Shown here piece after piece: positions 36,975 to 45,710 of a DNA stretch of 64,000 nucleotides (its first letter is position 1; the number at the start of each line of letters is the position of its first letter). The notes below the pieces were generated by a model. The model was given only the letters and a program-made list of their open reading frames with translations, made no database searches and had not been told where the DNA came from. The position numbers and the translations under genes were made by a program. Source of the stretch: Natronospira proteinivora (GTDB lineage Bacteria > Pseudomonadota > Gammaproteobacteria > Natronospirales > Natronospiraceae); NCBI RefSeq assembly GCF_024170465.1, contig NZ_JALJYF010000001.1:1426001-1490000 (forward strand). The letters are read 5' to 3'.

Positions 36975-38082
36975 CACCCTGCACAATGGGCAGAATCCAA
37001 GCTATGGCAGCCTCGCCGTCCTGCGGCTGGATGGCTTGCTGATTGGGGGACTGCTGGCCCTGTGCGGATTCGGCCTGGTAGTACTTTACAGCGCCGGGGG
37101 AGAAAGCAGCAGTCTCTTGCTCCGCCAAATGACCCACATGGGCCTGGGCCTGGCCATCATGGTGGTCCTGGCCCAACTGCCCCCCGTTCTATTTCTTCGC
37201 TGGGCGCCCTGGCTTTTTCTGCTCGGCCTGGGCTTGCTGGTGGCGGTATTACTGGTCGGGGAGATGGGCAAGGGAGCTCAGCGCTGGCTGGATCTGGGCA
37301 TTGTCCGTTTCCAGCCAAGCGAGATGATGAAGCTGGTGGTTCCCCTGGCCATCGCGTGGTACCTGCATGAACGGCCCATGCCGCCCCGTTGGTGGCAAGT
37401 GCTTTTGGTCCTGGCCTGCATCATGCTGCCGGTTGGCCTGATCGCCCTACAACCCGATCTGGGTACATCCCTGCTGGTGGCCACCGCCGGCTTCTTCGTG
37501 CTCTTCCTGGCGGGCCTGCGCTGGCGCTACATGGTTGCCGGACTGCTGATCCTGGCCGCCGCCCTGCCCTTGCTATGGGCCAATCTGCACGAATACCAGC
37601 GCCAGCGGATTTTAACCTTCCTTAATCCCGAGTCCGACCCCCTGGGTACCGGTTATCACATCATCCAGTCCAAGATCGCCATCGGTTCCGGCGGGTTCTT
37701 CGGCAAGGGCTGGACGGAAGGGACCCAATCCCAGCTCCAATTCCTGCCCGAGCGGTCCACCGACTTCATCTTTGCGGTCATGGGAGAAGAGTTCGGCCTG
37801 ATGGGGGTTATCATTCTGGTACTCATCTATCTCTTCATCTTCTGGCGAGGCATGGTGCTGGCATTGCGGGCCCAGGACAACTTCGGCCGACTGGTGGGGG
37901 GCAGTCTCATGCTCACCTTCTTCGTTTATATCTTTGTCAATACCGGCATGGTCACCGGCCTGATGCCCGTGGTGGGGGTCCCCCTCCCCATGGTCAGTTA
38001 TGGCGGTACTTCCATGGTGACCCTTATGGCCAGTTTCGGTATTCTCATGAGCATTAACGGCCATCGTCGCTTCATGTCATAG
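36964..38082 (+). CDS. mrdB: RodA, SEDS-family peptidoglycan glycosyltransferase
   Basis: This polytopic membrane protein of 372 residues polymerises lipid II during elongation. It has about ten hydrophobic segments and SEDS signatures: GAQRWLDLGIVRFQPSEMMK, ALQPDLGTSLL, the region with QSKIAIGSGGFFGKGW, and LPERSTDFIFAVMGEEFGL. The end VPLPMVSYGGTSMVTLM is also conserved. It is translated from inside the 3' end of mrdA. Confidence 0.97.
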   Translation: MPIDTLHNGQNPSYGSLAVLRLDGLLIGGLLALCGFGLVVLYSAGGESSSLLLRQMTHMGLGLAIMVVLAQLPPVLFLRWAPWLFLLGLGLLVAVLLVGEMGKGAQRWLDLGIVRFQPSEMMKLVVPLAIAWYLHERPMPPRWWQVLLVLACIMLPVGLIALQPDLGTSLLVATAGFFVLFLAGLRWRYMVAGLLILAAALPLLWANLHEYQRQRILTFLNPESDPLGTGYHIIQSKIAIGSGGFFGKGWTEGTQSQLQFLPERSTDFIFAVMGEEFGLMGVIILVLIYLFIFWRGMVLALRAQDNFGRLVGGSLMLTFFVYIFVNTGMVTGLMPVVGVPLPMVSYGGTSMVTLMASFGILMSINGHRRFMS

Positions 38083-38097
38083 GAGCCCACCCAGGGA

Positions 38098-39081
38098 ATG
38101 AAAAGCGTCCTGTTCTCAACATTACTGTTCTGCCTTTCCACATCCATGCCCCTTGCGGCCCAAACCGCTTACCATGAGCGGCAGGACGTACAAGCCTTCG
38201 TCAACGAGATGGTGGTAGAACACGGCCTTGACCGGGAATGGCTGCTTTCGGTTCTGGCCGATGTGGAGCAACGCGAATCAGTACTGGAAGCCATTGCCAG
38301 CCCGGCCGAGGCCATGCCTTGGTATCGCTACCGTCCCATCTTCATGACCGATGCCCGAATCCAGGGGGGCGTGGATTTCTGGGAGGAACACGAGCATACC
38401 CTGCGGCGGGCCGAAGAGACCTTCGGGGTGGACGCCGCCATGATTGTGGCCATCATTGGCATCGAAACCTATTACGGCCGTCACCAGGGTACCCACCCGG
38501 TATTGGACTCTCTGGTTACCCTGGGCTTCGACTATCCTCCGCGGGCCGCTTTCTTTCGCAGCGAGCTGGGCCAGCTGTTCCTGCTCGCCGACGAGGAAGA
38601 CCTGGACATTCATACACTCAAGGGCTCCTACGCCGGCGCCATGGGGGCCGGTCAGTTCATTTCATCCAGCTACCGGACCTACGCCGTGGATTTCAGCAAC
38701 AGCGGCCAACGGGACCTGTTCAATGACTGGGAAGATGCCATCGGCAGCGTTGCCAACTATTTCTCCGAACACGGCTGGCAACGGGGAGAAGCGGTGGTAG
38801 TCCCGGCCATCCTGCCCGATGACCTGGAGATGGAGAAACCGGCCCCGCTGACACGAAAAAAAGCCGGCAGCTTGAGAGAAGCCGGGCTCGTCTTCACTCA
38901 GGGCGTGGATAACGACAAGCAGGTCCTGCCGGTTCGCCTGGAGCTGGAGGATGAAAATGCCTGGTGGGTCGGACTCAATAACTTCTGGGTGATCACCCGC
39001 TACAACCATAGCCCGCTGTACGCCATGGCCGCCTGGGAACTGAGTCGGGCCATTGAGCAGGAGAAACGTGACCGTGGTTGA
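38098..39081 (+). CDS. mltB: Membrane-bound lytic murein transglycosylase B
   Basis: The protein has 327 residues and a signal peptide (LFSTLLFCLSTSMPLAA). No clear lipobox Cys at the cleavage site is present, so it may be soluble (SltB-like) rather than lipidated. The catalytic Glu lies in MIVAIIGIETYYGRHQGTH; further marks are GSYAGAMGAGQFISSSYRTYAVDF and DAIGSVANYFSEHGW. It cuts glycan strands to leave 1,6-anhydro ends. It follows rodA by 15 bases and overlaps rlpA. Confidence 0.93.
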   Translation: MKSVLFSTLLFCLSTSMPLAAQTAYHERQDVQAFVNEMVVEHGLDREWLLSVLADVEQRESVLEAIASPAEAMPWYRYRPIFMTDARIQGGVDFWEEHEHTLRRAEETFGVDAAMIVAIIGIETYYGRHQGTHPVLDSLVTLGFDYPPRAAFFRSELGQLFLLADEEDLDIHTLKGSYAGAMGAGQFISSSYRTYAVDFSNSGQRDLFNDWEDAIGSVANYFSEHGWQRGEAVVVPAILPDDLEMEKPAPLTRKKAGSLREAGLVFTQGVDNDKQVLPVRLELEDENAWWVGLNNFWVITRYNHSPLYAMAAWELSRAIEQEKRDRG

Positions 39082-39853
39082 ACAGCATCCTTCACGAAAC
39101 ATTGTGCTGCTGGGTAGCCTGTTGCTACTGGCTGCCTGCGCCCCACTGGAAGTCCAGGACAGTGGCCCCTCCAGTCCGCCGGAGGGTCTGGACCAAGTTC
39201 AGGAGCCCATTCCGAAGGAGGAGCCTCGCAGTCCCTACGGCAACCCGGACCGCTATGAAGTCTTTGGTCAGACCTACCATGTGCTGGATTCCGCCCAGGG
39301 CTATTCCGAGGAGGGCATTGCCTCCTGGTACGGCAAGAAATTTCACGGCGAGCGAACCAGCAGCGGCGAGACCTATGACATGTACGCCCTCACCGCGGCC
39401 CATACCAGCCTGCCCCTGCCCACTTATGTGCGGGTCACGCATCTGGAAAACGACCGCAGCATCGTGGTGCGGGTCAATGACCGGGGTCCTTTCGCCCACA
39501 ACCGCATCATCGACCTGTCCTATGCCGCCGCCCACCGCCTGGACATGGCCGATGCGGGAACTGCGCCGGTGCGGGTAGAAGCCCTCACCGGCCAGTCCGG
39601 CCAGGCTCAGGTAGGCGACGAACCGGTCCATATCCAGGTGGGCGCCTTCCGGGATGGTGATAATGCCCAGGATCTGAAGCGGCAACTGGAGTCCCGTGAC
39701 ATTACCCCCATCCGGATCCAGCAGGAGGGCAATGGCCGGCGGGCCGTACACCGGGTGCAAGTCGGACCGATTTCCGGGGAACAGAACGTGGAAAATCTGC
39801 TCCAACGTCTGCGTGAAGCGGGAATCCACGAAACCCGCCTGATTCGTTCCTGA
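39068..39853 (+). CDS. rlpA: Septal-ring lytic transglycosylase RlpA with SPOR domain
   Basis: The GTG at 39068, just after AGGAG, gives 261 residues; an in-frame ATG-like start further up lies deeper in mltB. A lipoprotein signal ends LLLAAC (Cys about 24). The double-psi beta-barrel domain has EGIASWYGKKFHGERTSSGE and VNDRGPFAHNRIIDLSYAAA with the catalytic Asp. The C-terminal SPOR domain (HIQVGAFRDGDNAQDLKRQL to the end) binds denuded glycan at the septum. It removes stem-less glycans in Pseudomonas, which is known from the family. Confidence 0.93.
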   Translation: MTVVEQHPSRNIVLLGSLLLLAACAPLEVQDSGPSSPPEGLDQVQEPIPKEEPRSPYGNPDRYEVFGQTYHVLDSAQGYSEEGIASWYGKKFHGERTSSGETYDMYALTAAHTSLPLPTYVRVTHLENDRSIVVRVNDRGPFAHNRIIDLSYAAAHRLDMADAGTAPVRVEALTGQSGQAQVGDEPVHIQVGAFRDGDNAQDLKRQLESRDITPIRIQQEGNGRRAVHRVQVGPISGEQNVENLLQRLREAGIHETRLIRS

Positions 39854-39889
39854 CAATCGCCAGCACAATGAATCCTATTTCCCGCGATT

Positions 39890-39908
39890 GCCTGCTAAAA
39901 TAGCAGGC
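39890..39908 (+). terminator. Small stem-loop in the rlpA-dacA gap
   Basis: Stem GCCTGCT / AGCAGGC with loop AAAAT, followed by TTCGCTT. It lies 36 bases after the rlpA stop. The T-run is poor, so termination is likely partial. Confidence 0.4.
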
Positions 39909-39952
39909 TTCGCTTGTACCAACACCATGGACCCAATCAGGTAGACCCAACG

Positions 39953-41098
39953 ATGACCTTCTCTGCTCGCAACCTGAGATACCTCGCCGCCGCCACTTTC
40001 ATGCTGGTGAGCGGCTCACTCCTGGCCAGCCCCATTCCTTCCGCCCCCTCGGTGGACGCCAACAGCTATGTGCTGATGGACTTTCACAGCGGTGGGCTCC
40101 TGGCGGATATGGAGCCGGATAAATCCGTGGAACCGGCCAGCATTACCAAGGTCATGACCGGCTATGTGGTATTCAGTGCCCTGGAAAGCGGCAGTATCAG
40201 CCTGGATGACCAGGTCATTGTCAGCGAGCGGGCCTGGCGCATGCCCGGATCACGGATGTTCGTTGAAGTCGGGCGGGAAGTCACCGTCGAGGACCTGCTC
40301 CAGGGCATGATCATTCAGTCCGGCAACGATGCCAGTGTCGCCCTCGCCGAGCACGTGGCCGGCTCCGAGGCCGCCTTCGTGGACATGATGAACCAGTATA
40401 CCCAGCAGCTTGGCATGGAAAACACCAGCTATGCCAACAGCACCGGGCTGCCGGATGAGAACCAGTACACCACGGCCTACGACACGGCTCTGCTGGCCCG
40501 GGCCCTGATAAAGGACTTCCCCGATTACTACGACTGGTACTCAGAGCGGGAATTTACCTACAACGGCATCCGGCAGAACAACCGCAATACCCTGTTGTGG
40601 CGGGATGATTCCGTGGACGGCATCAAGACCGGCCATACCCGCTCGGCCGGTTACTGCCTGGTCACCTCGGCACAACGCGACGATGCCCGCCTGGTATCCG
40701 TGGTGATGGGCTCCAGCAGCGAGCGCTCCCGGGCCGATGCGAGTCAGACCCTGCTCAACTACGGTTTTCGATTCTTTGAAACCCACAGGCTTTATGCCGC
40801 CGGCGAAAGCCTCGCCGAAGAACGGGTCTGGGGTGGCGCTGCGGACTCGGTGCCGCTGGGCCTGGAGGAAGCCCTTTATGTCACCGTCCCACGGGGCCGC
40901 TACAACGACCTTGAGCCGATCATGAACATCAGCGGGCGCCTGGATGCCCCAATACGCGAAGGGGATGAGCTGGGCACCGTCCGGGTCAGTCTGGATGGCG
41001 AGACCGTCGCGGAACGTCCGGTCTTTGCAAAGAATGACGTGGCTTCCGGCAGCCTGTGGCGCCGCCTGGTGGATCGCGTCAAACTCTTCTTCGAATAA
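39953..41098 (+). CDS. dacA: D-alanyl-D-alanine carboxypeptidase (PBP5/6 type)
   Basis: This low-molecular-weight PBP trims the terminal D-Ala from pentapeptides. The ATG at 39953 gives 381 residues with a signal peptide (about 1-25). Active-site motifs are SxxK at S63-K66 (ASITKVMTG), SxN in SGNDAS and KTG in DGIKTGHTRSAGY. The C-terminal PBP5 beta-domain follows, and the end RRLVDRVKLFFE is the amphipathic membrane anchor. It is followed after 14 bases by a D-amino-acid transaminase gene. Confidence 0.96.
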   Translation: MTFSARNLRYLAAATFMLVSGSLLASPIPSAPSVDANSYVLMDFHSGGLLADMEPDKSVEPASITKVMTGYVVFSALESGSISLDDQVIVSERAWRMPGSRMFVEVGREVTVEDLLQGMIIQSGNDASVALAEHVAGSEAAFVDMMNQYTQQLGMENTSYANSTGLPDENQYTTAYDTALLARALIKDFPDYYDWYSEREFTYNGIRQNNRNTLLWRDDSVDGIKTGHTRSAGYCLVTSAQRDDARLVSVVMGSSSERSRADASQTLLNYGFRFFETHRLYAAGESLAEERVWGGAADSVPLGLEEALYVTVPRGRYNDLEPIMNISGRLDAPIREGDELGTVRVSLDGETVAERPVFAKNDVASGSLWRRLVDRVKLFFE

Positions 41099-41112
41099 AC
41101 CCGGACGAGACC

Positions 41113-41988
41113 ATGGCCCAACCATTCCCCATCGCCTGGTTCAACGGCCGATTCCAGCCGCTGGAGGAGATCCGGCTGTCGCCCCTGGATCGGGGATTTC
41201 TATTCGCCGACGGCGTCTATGAAGTTATCCCGGTCTATCAGGGGCACCCCTTCCAGCTGGAAGCCCATCTAGACCGGCTGGATTACAGCCTGGACGGGAT
41301 CCGTCTGCCGAATCCCATGAGCCGGCAGGACTGGCGGGAGATGGTGGAAACCCTTATCCAGGGAAATGGGGGGGGTGACATGACCATCTACTTCCAGGTG
41401 ACTCGTGGTGCTGACCATCAGCGGGATCACGGTTTCCCCGGCGATGACGTGGAAGCCACCCGCTTCGCCATGGCCAGCCCCCTGCCAGTGCTACCCGAAC
41501 GGATTCGCCGGGAAGGGGCCCGGGCCTGCCTGGTGGCGGACACGCGCTGGGCCCGTTGTGATATCAAGAGCATTGCCCTGCTGCCCAATGTCCTGGCCAA
41601 GCAACAAGCCCGCGAGCAGGGCGCCGATGAAGCCCTTTTTCACCGGGATGGTGAGCTTGTGGAAGGCAGCTCCACCACCCTGTTCCTGGTGGTGGATGGT
41701 GTCATCCTCACACCGCCCAAGAGCCACGCCATCCTGCCCGGCATTACCCGGGACGTGATCATCGAACTGGCCAAGGAGGCCGGTTTGTCTGTACGGCAGG
41801 AAGCCATTCCGCTAAGCCGTCTGTCGCAGGCCAGCGAAGCCTGGATCTCCAGCTCCAGCCGGGAAATGGTGCCCCTGACCCGAGTGGGAGAGCAGCCCAT
41901 CGGCCAAGGTGATCCCGGTCCGGTATGGAAACGCCTGCAGGATGCCTTGGTGAAAACCTCCAGACAGAACCGCAGTGAACCGGCATGA
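41113..41988 (+). CDS. dat: D-amino-acid transaminase (class IV PLP enzyme)
   Basis: This 291-residue fold-type IV aminotransferase probably interconverts D-alanine and D-glutamate. It opens FNGRFQPLEEIRLSPLDRGFLFADGVYEV, as D-amino-acid transaminases do. The PLP lysine lies in RCDIKSIALLPNVLAKQ and the acidic catalytic partner in EGSSTTLFLV. A branched-chain or aminodeoxychorismate-lyase role is less likely. It sits between dacA and ybeD, a common gammaproteobacterial arrangement that ties it to D-Ala turnover. It overlaps ybeD by ATGA. Confidence 0.88.
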   Translation: MAQPFPIAWFNGRFQPLEEIRLSPLDRGFLFADGVYEVIPVYQGHPFQLEAHLDRLDYSLDGIRLPNPMSRQDWREMVETLIQGNGGGDMTIYFQVTRGADHQRDHGFPGDDVEATRFAMASPLPVLPERIRREGARACLVADTRWARCDIKSIALLPNVLAKQQAREQGADEALFHRDGELVEGSSTTLFLVVDGVILTPPKSHAILPGITRDVIIELAKEAGLSVRQEAIPLSRLSQASEAWISSSSREMVPLTRVGEQPIGQGDPGPVWKRLQDALVKTSRQNRSEPA

Positions 41989-42263
41989 GCAAGCAGATCG
42001 ACGAACACAATACACCGCTGGAATTCCCCTGCGACTTTCCCTTGAAGATCATGGGTCGGGATGAAGCCGGGTTCCGTGAACATGTCATTGAGATCGTCAG
42101 CCGTCAGGCCGGCGCGGACTCGGTGGTGGCTATTCGTGACCGGGAAAGCCGCGGTGGCCGTTTCATTTCCCTGACCGTGACCGTGCGGGCCCAAAGCCGG
42201 CCTCAGCTGGATGATATCTACCGGGCACTGCACGCCTCCGACCGCGTGCTCATGACCCTCTGA
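41985..42263 (+). CDS. ybeD: DUF493 family protein YbeD
   Basis: The 92-residue protein has the ferredoxin-like DUF493 pattern: [30 protein letters not shown] and [27 protein letters not shown]. It resembles small regulatory ACT-like domains. Its constant place next to lipB gave rise to the idea of a link with lipoate metabolism; function is unproven. The start overlaps dat. Confidence 0.92.
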   Translation: MSKQIDEHNTPLEFPCDFPLKIMGRDEAGFREHVIEIVSRQAGADSVVAIRDRESRGGRFISLTVTVRAQSRPQLDDIYRALHASDRVLMTL

Positions 42264-42267
42264 TCAC

Positions 42268-42918
42268 ATGGCCACTCCTTCTCACCAACTGCCCCTCCCC
42301 CCCCCGGAATTCAGCGACCTGGGTCGTCGCGATTTCGACCCGGTCTGGGCGGAAATGAAGACCTGGACGCTGTCTCGGGACGGCAGCGAACCGGACCGGA
42401 TCTGGCGTGTGGAACATCCGCCGGTCTTCACCCTGGGACTGGCCGGCAAACATGAACATGTCCTGGCCCCGGGTGACATCCCGGTGATTGACATCGACCG
42501 TGGCGGACAGGTGACCTATCACGGCCCGGGTCAGCTGATAGTCTATCCACTGATCAATCTACGCCGCCTCAAGTTGGGAATCCGGGCCTTGGTGGAAGCC
42601 CTGGAGCATGCCGTGGTCGATACCCTGGCCGACTACGGCATCCCCGCTGCCAACCGACCCGACGCCCCCGGAGTGTATGTGGAAGGCCGCAAGATTGCGG
42701 CCCTGGGCTTACGAGTCCGAAACGGCTGCACTTACCATGGTCTGGCCTTCAACGTGAATATGGACCTATCCCCATTCAACCGCATCAATCCCTGCGGCTA
42801 TGCCGGTATGGAAGTCACCCAGGTTTCCGAGCAGGGCGGTCCGTCGGATCCGGACGTGGTCTGGCAGGATCTTCAACCCCATCTAATCCATCGCCTGGGT
42901 TATCCATCCCCGAAGTAA
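42268..42918 (+). CDS. lipB: Octanoyl-[ACP]:protein octanoyltransferase
   Basis: The 216-residue enzyme transfers octanoyl groups from ACP to lipoyl domains. Family marks are [36 protein letters not shown], the catalytic Lys in [11 protein letters not shown] and the acyl-accepting Cys in [12 protein letters not shown]. lipA, which usually follows, is not found in this window. It is closed by a hairpin at 43032-43060. Confidence 0.96.
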   Translation: MATPSHQLPLPPPEFSDLGRRDFDPVWAEMKTWTLSRDGSEPDRIWRVEHPPVFTLGLAGKHEHVLAPGDIPVIDIDRGGQVTYHGPGQLIVYPLINLRRLKLGIRALVEALEHAVVDTLADYGIPAANRPDAPGVYVEGRKIAALGLRVRNGCTYHGLAFNVNMDLSPFNRINPCGYAGMEVTQVSEQGGPSDPDVVWQDLQPHLIHRLGYPSPK

Positions 42919-43031
42919 GCAACACCTGATCTCCCACCAGTAGCGACTACCGTTTCTCCTGTACCACGTCTTGCGCTGCGGGCCGAGCCGAACATGCGTC
43001 TTTAAACCAGCGATGAGACCATCCCTCAGAA

Positions 43032-43060
43032 GAAACCGGAGCCATATAGGCTCCGGTTTC
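43032..43060. terminator. Bidirectional hairpin between lipB and the DUF429 gene
   Basis: A perfect 12-bp stem GAAACCGGAGCC / GGCTCCGGTTTC with loop ATATA in the gap of two convergent genes. T-runs are short on both sides. Confidence 0.65.
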
Positions 43061-43067
43061 TTACGCG

Positions 43068-43835
43068 CTATGAATCGGTTTCTTCAGCGGGACGCCGGGT
43101 CCAGATCCACCCTTCCACCGCCAGATCCTCATCCAGCTGCGGTGGCGCCATGGCCCGACCCTCAATGAAATCCAGGCCGGCCAGGCAGCAATGGGCCGCA
43201 TCCAGCACATCAGCCTGGGCCAGCATGGCCTGAGCCGCCGTGGAACGGGCGGCAGGCGGTTTCAGCTGTTCGGACCAGCCATTCATGATTTCATCCCGCA
43301 AAGCCTGCTGTGCGGCGGGCTTGTAGCGCTTCCACGGCAGGCCATGCACTCTCAGGGTGGCGGCCGGGTAAACCTCGATTACACCGCCTTCCTCACCGGC
43401 ACCCGGATGCCAGAGCAGGGGCAGACGACGACCACTTTCCTGTCGCAATGCCGCAAGCAAAGAAAGCGCCGCCCGGGCAGTGCGGGCAATGAAATTGGCG
43501 CCCACTTCCATGGGGCGACAGCCCGTCTGTGCCTGGATGAAGCGGTCACAACGGCGATGGAAAAGAGCATCGGCGGACGCTGTCATGGCTTCTCCCGCCC
43601 GATGGTCGGCCAAGGCCCGTCCCAGGTCCCGCGGCCAGCCCAGGGGAGCATCCAGACAGATCAGGGGCCGCTCAAAGAGGGCCAGCCATTGGCTAAGTCG
43701 CGCCACGGGCGACAAGTGAGCCCCATTACAGGCTTCGATCAGCTGCCAACGCTCCTGCCCCGGACACGCCAGGGCCAGACCGGTCTTTTCAGGGGCCGTG
43801 GCACAATCCACCCCGATAATGGCATCCCAAGTCAT
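43068..43835 (-). CDS. DUF429 family protein (RNase H-like fold)
   Basis: The ATG at 43835 has AGGAGG upstream and gives 255 residues. It opens with MTWDAIIGVDCATAPEKTGLA, where the Asp in GVD matches the RNase H-type first acidic residue, and continues with ICLDAPLGWP, RRCDRFI and GGVIEVYPAATLRVHGL. These are DUF429 features; the biochemical role of the family is not known to me. The start overlaps murU by ATGA, so it is the third gene of the amgK-murU unit, which is an unexpected partner. Confidence 0.8.
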   Translation of the reverse strand: MTWDAIIGVDCATAPEKTGLALACPGQERWQLIEACNGAHLSPVARLSQWLALFERPLICLDAPLGWPRDLGRALADHRAGEAMTASADALFHRRCDRFIQAQTGCRPMEVGANFIARTARAALSLLAALRQESGRRLPLLWHPGAGEEGGVIEVYPAATLRVHGLPWKRYKPAAQQALRDEIMNGWSEQLKPPAARSTAAQAMLAQADVLDAAHCCLAGLDFIEGRAMAPPQLDEDLAVEGWIWTRRPAEETDS

Positions 43836-44524
43836 TGGGCCTCCTCGCCACTCATCCCTCTCAGAAGACGATGCTCCAGCTCCGATAGCCGCTCCGGCGT
43901 ACCCACATCCAGCCAAAGGCCTGCATGATGGACGCCGCCCACCCGGCCGGCACGAGCCGCCTCTCGCAGCCTCGGGGCCAGGGGCCACGCCCCGCCGGGG
44001 GCATCGGCAAACAGGCGAGGATCATAGACCCCCACGCCGGAGAAGGTCAGGCGCTGCCCGCCCTGCTCACTGACCCGGCCCGCCCGGAGACCAAAATCAC
44101 CATCCGGGTTGTGCGAGGGGTTATCCACCAAGAGCAATGTGGCCAGATCGCCGGGCGCCAGGGCAATACCATCTAGGGGGGCATCACAGAACACATCGCC
44201 ATTGACCACCATGAAGGGCTCGCTGCCCAAAAGCGGCAACGCCCGCTGAATACCGCCCCCGGTTTCCAGTGCTGGCCAGCCCTCTTCAGAATATCGGATG
44301 GTCACCCCCAACCGACTGCCATCCCCCAGGGCAGTCCGGATCTGATCCCCCAACCAGCCCAGATTGATCACAATCTCTCGCCAGCCGAAATACGCCAGGC
44401 GTTCAATCTGATGCTCGATCAACGGCCGTCCGGCCACACTGAGCAAAGGCTTGGGGCATTGGTCTGTCAGCGGTCGCATCCGCTGTCCGCGACCTGCTGC
44501 CAGCACCATGGCCCGCCGGCTCAT
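43832..44524 (-). CDS. murU: N-acetylmuramate alpha-1-phosphate uridylyltransferase
   Basis: The 230-residue nucleotidyltransferase has LAAGRGQRMRPLTDQCPKPL at residues 8-27, the metal-binding Asp in VVNGDVFCDAPL, and WLDVGTPERL near the end. With AmgK it forms the anhydromuramic-acid recycling route that yields UDP-MurNAc without de novo synthesis; in Pseudomonas this gives intrinsic fosfomycin resistance. It overlaps amgK and the DUF429 gene by ATGA on each side. Confidence 0.92.
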   Translation of the reverse strand: MSRRAMVLAAGRGQRMRPLTDQCPKPLLSVAGRPLIEHQIERLAYFGWREIVINLGWLGDQIRTALGDGSRLGVTIRYSEEGWPALETGGGIQRALPLLGSEPFMVVNGDVFCDAPLDGIALAPGDLATLLLVDNPSHNPDGDFGLRAGRVSEQGGQRLTFSGVGVYDPRLFADAPGGAWPLAPRLREAARAGRVGGVHHAGLWLDVGTPERLSELEHRLLRGMSGEEAQ

Positions 44525-45537
44525 ACCGCTGCTCCCCGGGCTTCACCAGGGGCAAAGTGAAGCAGCGGTGCCAAACATTCGGCCAGCTCCGTGTTCCCCC
44601 GGGCCCTTTCATCCGCTGCCGAGGCCCGCAGGTACTGGAAGAAACGGGGCACATCCTTGAGGTAATGGGGTTTTCCATCCCGACGTGCAATCCGGGCAAA
44701 GATGCCAATCACCTTGATATGACGATGAGCCGCCATCCAACAACAATCCGATAGAAACGCATCCTCGGATTCAGGCAGTGGCAGGCCCTGGGCCCAGGCC
44801 TGGCGATAATAGGCCAGCAAGCCCTCGGTGACCTTGCCCGGCTCAAAACTGTAGAAGGCATCCATGAACAGGCAAACCGGGTCATAGCTAATGGGCCCCT
44901 GTACCGCATCCTGAAAATCAATCACCCCTGGCAAAGGCGGAGAGGCCATCAGGTTGCGGGGCATAAAATCCCGGTGCACAAAAACCCGAGCCTGGGCCAA
45001 AGCGCGGCGACAAAGGGCCTCGAAGCTTTCGGCGAATCGCTGCTGCTCGGTCTCACATAGGCGCAGACCTAAAACCTCGGCCAAATACCAGTCGGGAAAC
45101 AGCCGCAATTCCCGCATTAGCAGGTCCTGGTCATAGACGGGCAACCCATCGCTGGCCGTATGCGACTGCATGCGGACCAGGGCGGGGATTGCCGCTGCCA
45201 TCAATGGGGCGGGGTCGCTGTGGGCAAAGGCTTGCAGATAGGTCTCACGGCCCAGATCCTCCAGCAGTAAAAAACCCTGCCGGCGATCCTGGGCCAGCAC
45301 CGCCGGAACACGGATCCCGGCAGCCATCAAACGGGCGCCCACGTTCAAAAACGGACCCAGATCTTCCTGGCCAGGCGGGGCATCCATGGCCACCCGGGGG
45401 ACATCGGCCACGCCCTCGATTCGAAAATAACGTCGAAAGGAGGCATCCACCGAAGCGGGCACCATACGAATATCCGCCTCTGGATACAGGGCAGACAGCC
45501 ACTCTCGCAGTGCCCTGGCTCGGGCGTCTTCGCTCAT
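44521..45537 (-). CDS. amgK: N-acetylmuramate/N-acetylglucosamine anomeric kinase
   Basis: The 338-residue protein has an aminoglycoside-phosphotransferase fold. It begins with DASFRRYFRI as the phosphate-loop region, then FLLLEDLGRETYL, and the catalytic loop VHRDFMPRNLM followed by GVIDFQDAVQGPISYDP. AmgK phosphorylates MurNAc and GlcNAc at C1 to feed MurU. It is the first gene of this minus-strand unit and is divergent from lptD. Confidence 0.92.
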   Translation of the reverse strand: MSEDARARALREWLSALYPEADIRMVPASVDASFRRYFRIEGVADVPRVAMDAPPGQEDLGPFLNVGARLMAAGIRVPAVLAQDRRQGFLLLEDLGRETYLQAFAHSDPAPLMAAAIPALVRMQSHTASDGLPVYDQDLLMRELRLFPDWYLAEVLGLRLCETEQQRFAESFEALCRRALAQARVFVHRDFMPRNLMASPPLPGVIDFQDAVQGPISYDPVCLFMDAFYSFEPGKVTEGLLAYYRQAWAQGLPLPESEDAFLSDCCWMAAHRHIKVIGIFARIARRDGKPHYLKDVPRFFQYLRASAADERARGNTELAECLAPLLHFAPGEARGAAV

Positions 45538-45710
45538 GGGAGATATCCTTCCTGCTCATTCCGCAAGGGATACAGATTACACAGACTGGGCTTGGAGGCA
45601 CAGGGGGCCACGGCGGGGCTTGCAGGGGAAGTCAGCTTATGCGAGTTTACCGCGCGCCCATATCCGGCCATTATGATGGTCATCCTGCCCACCCAGGGAA
45701 GTAAACAGCG

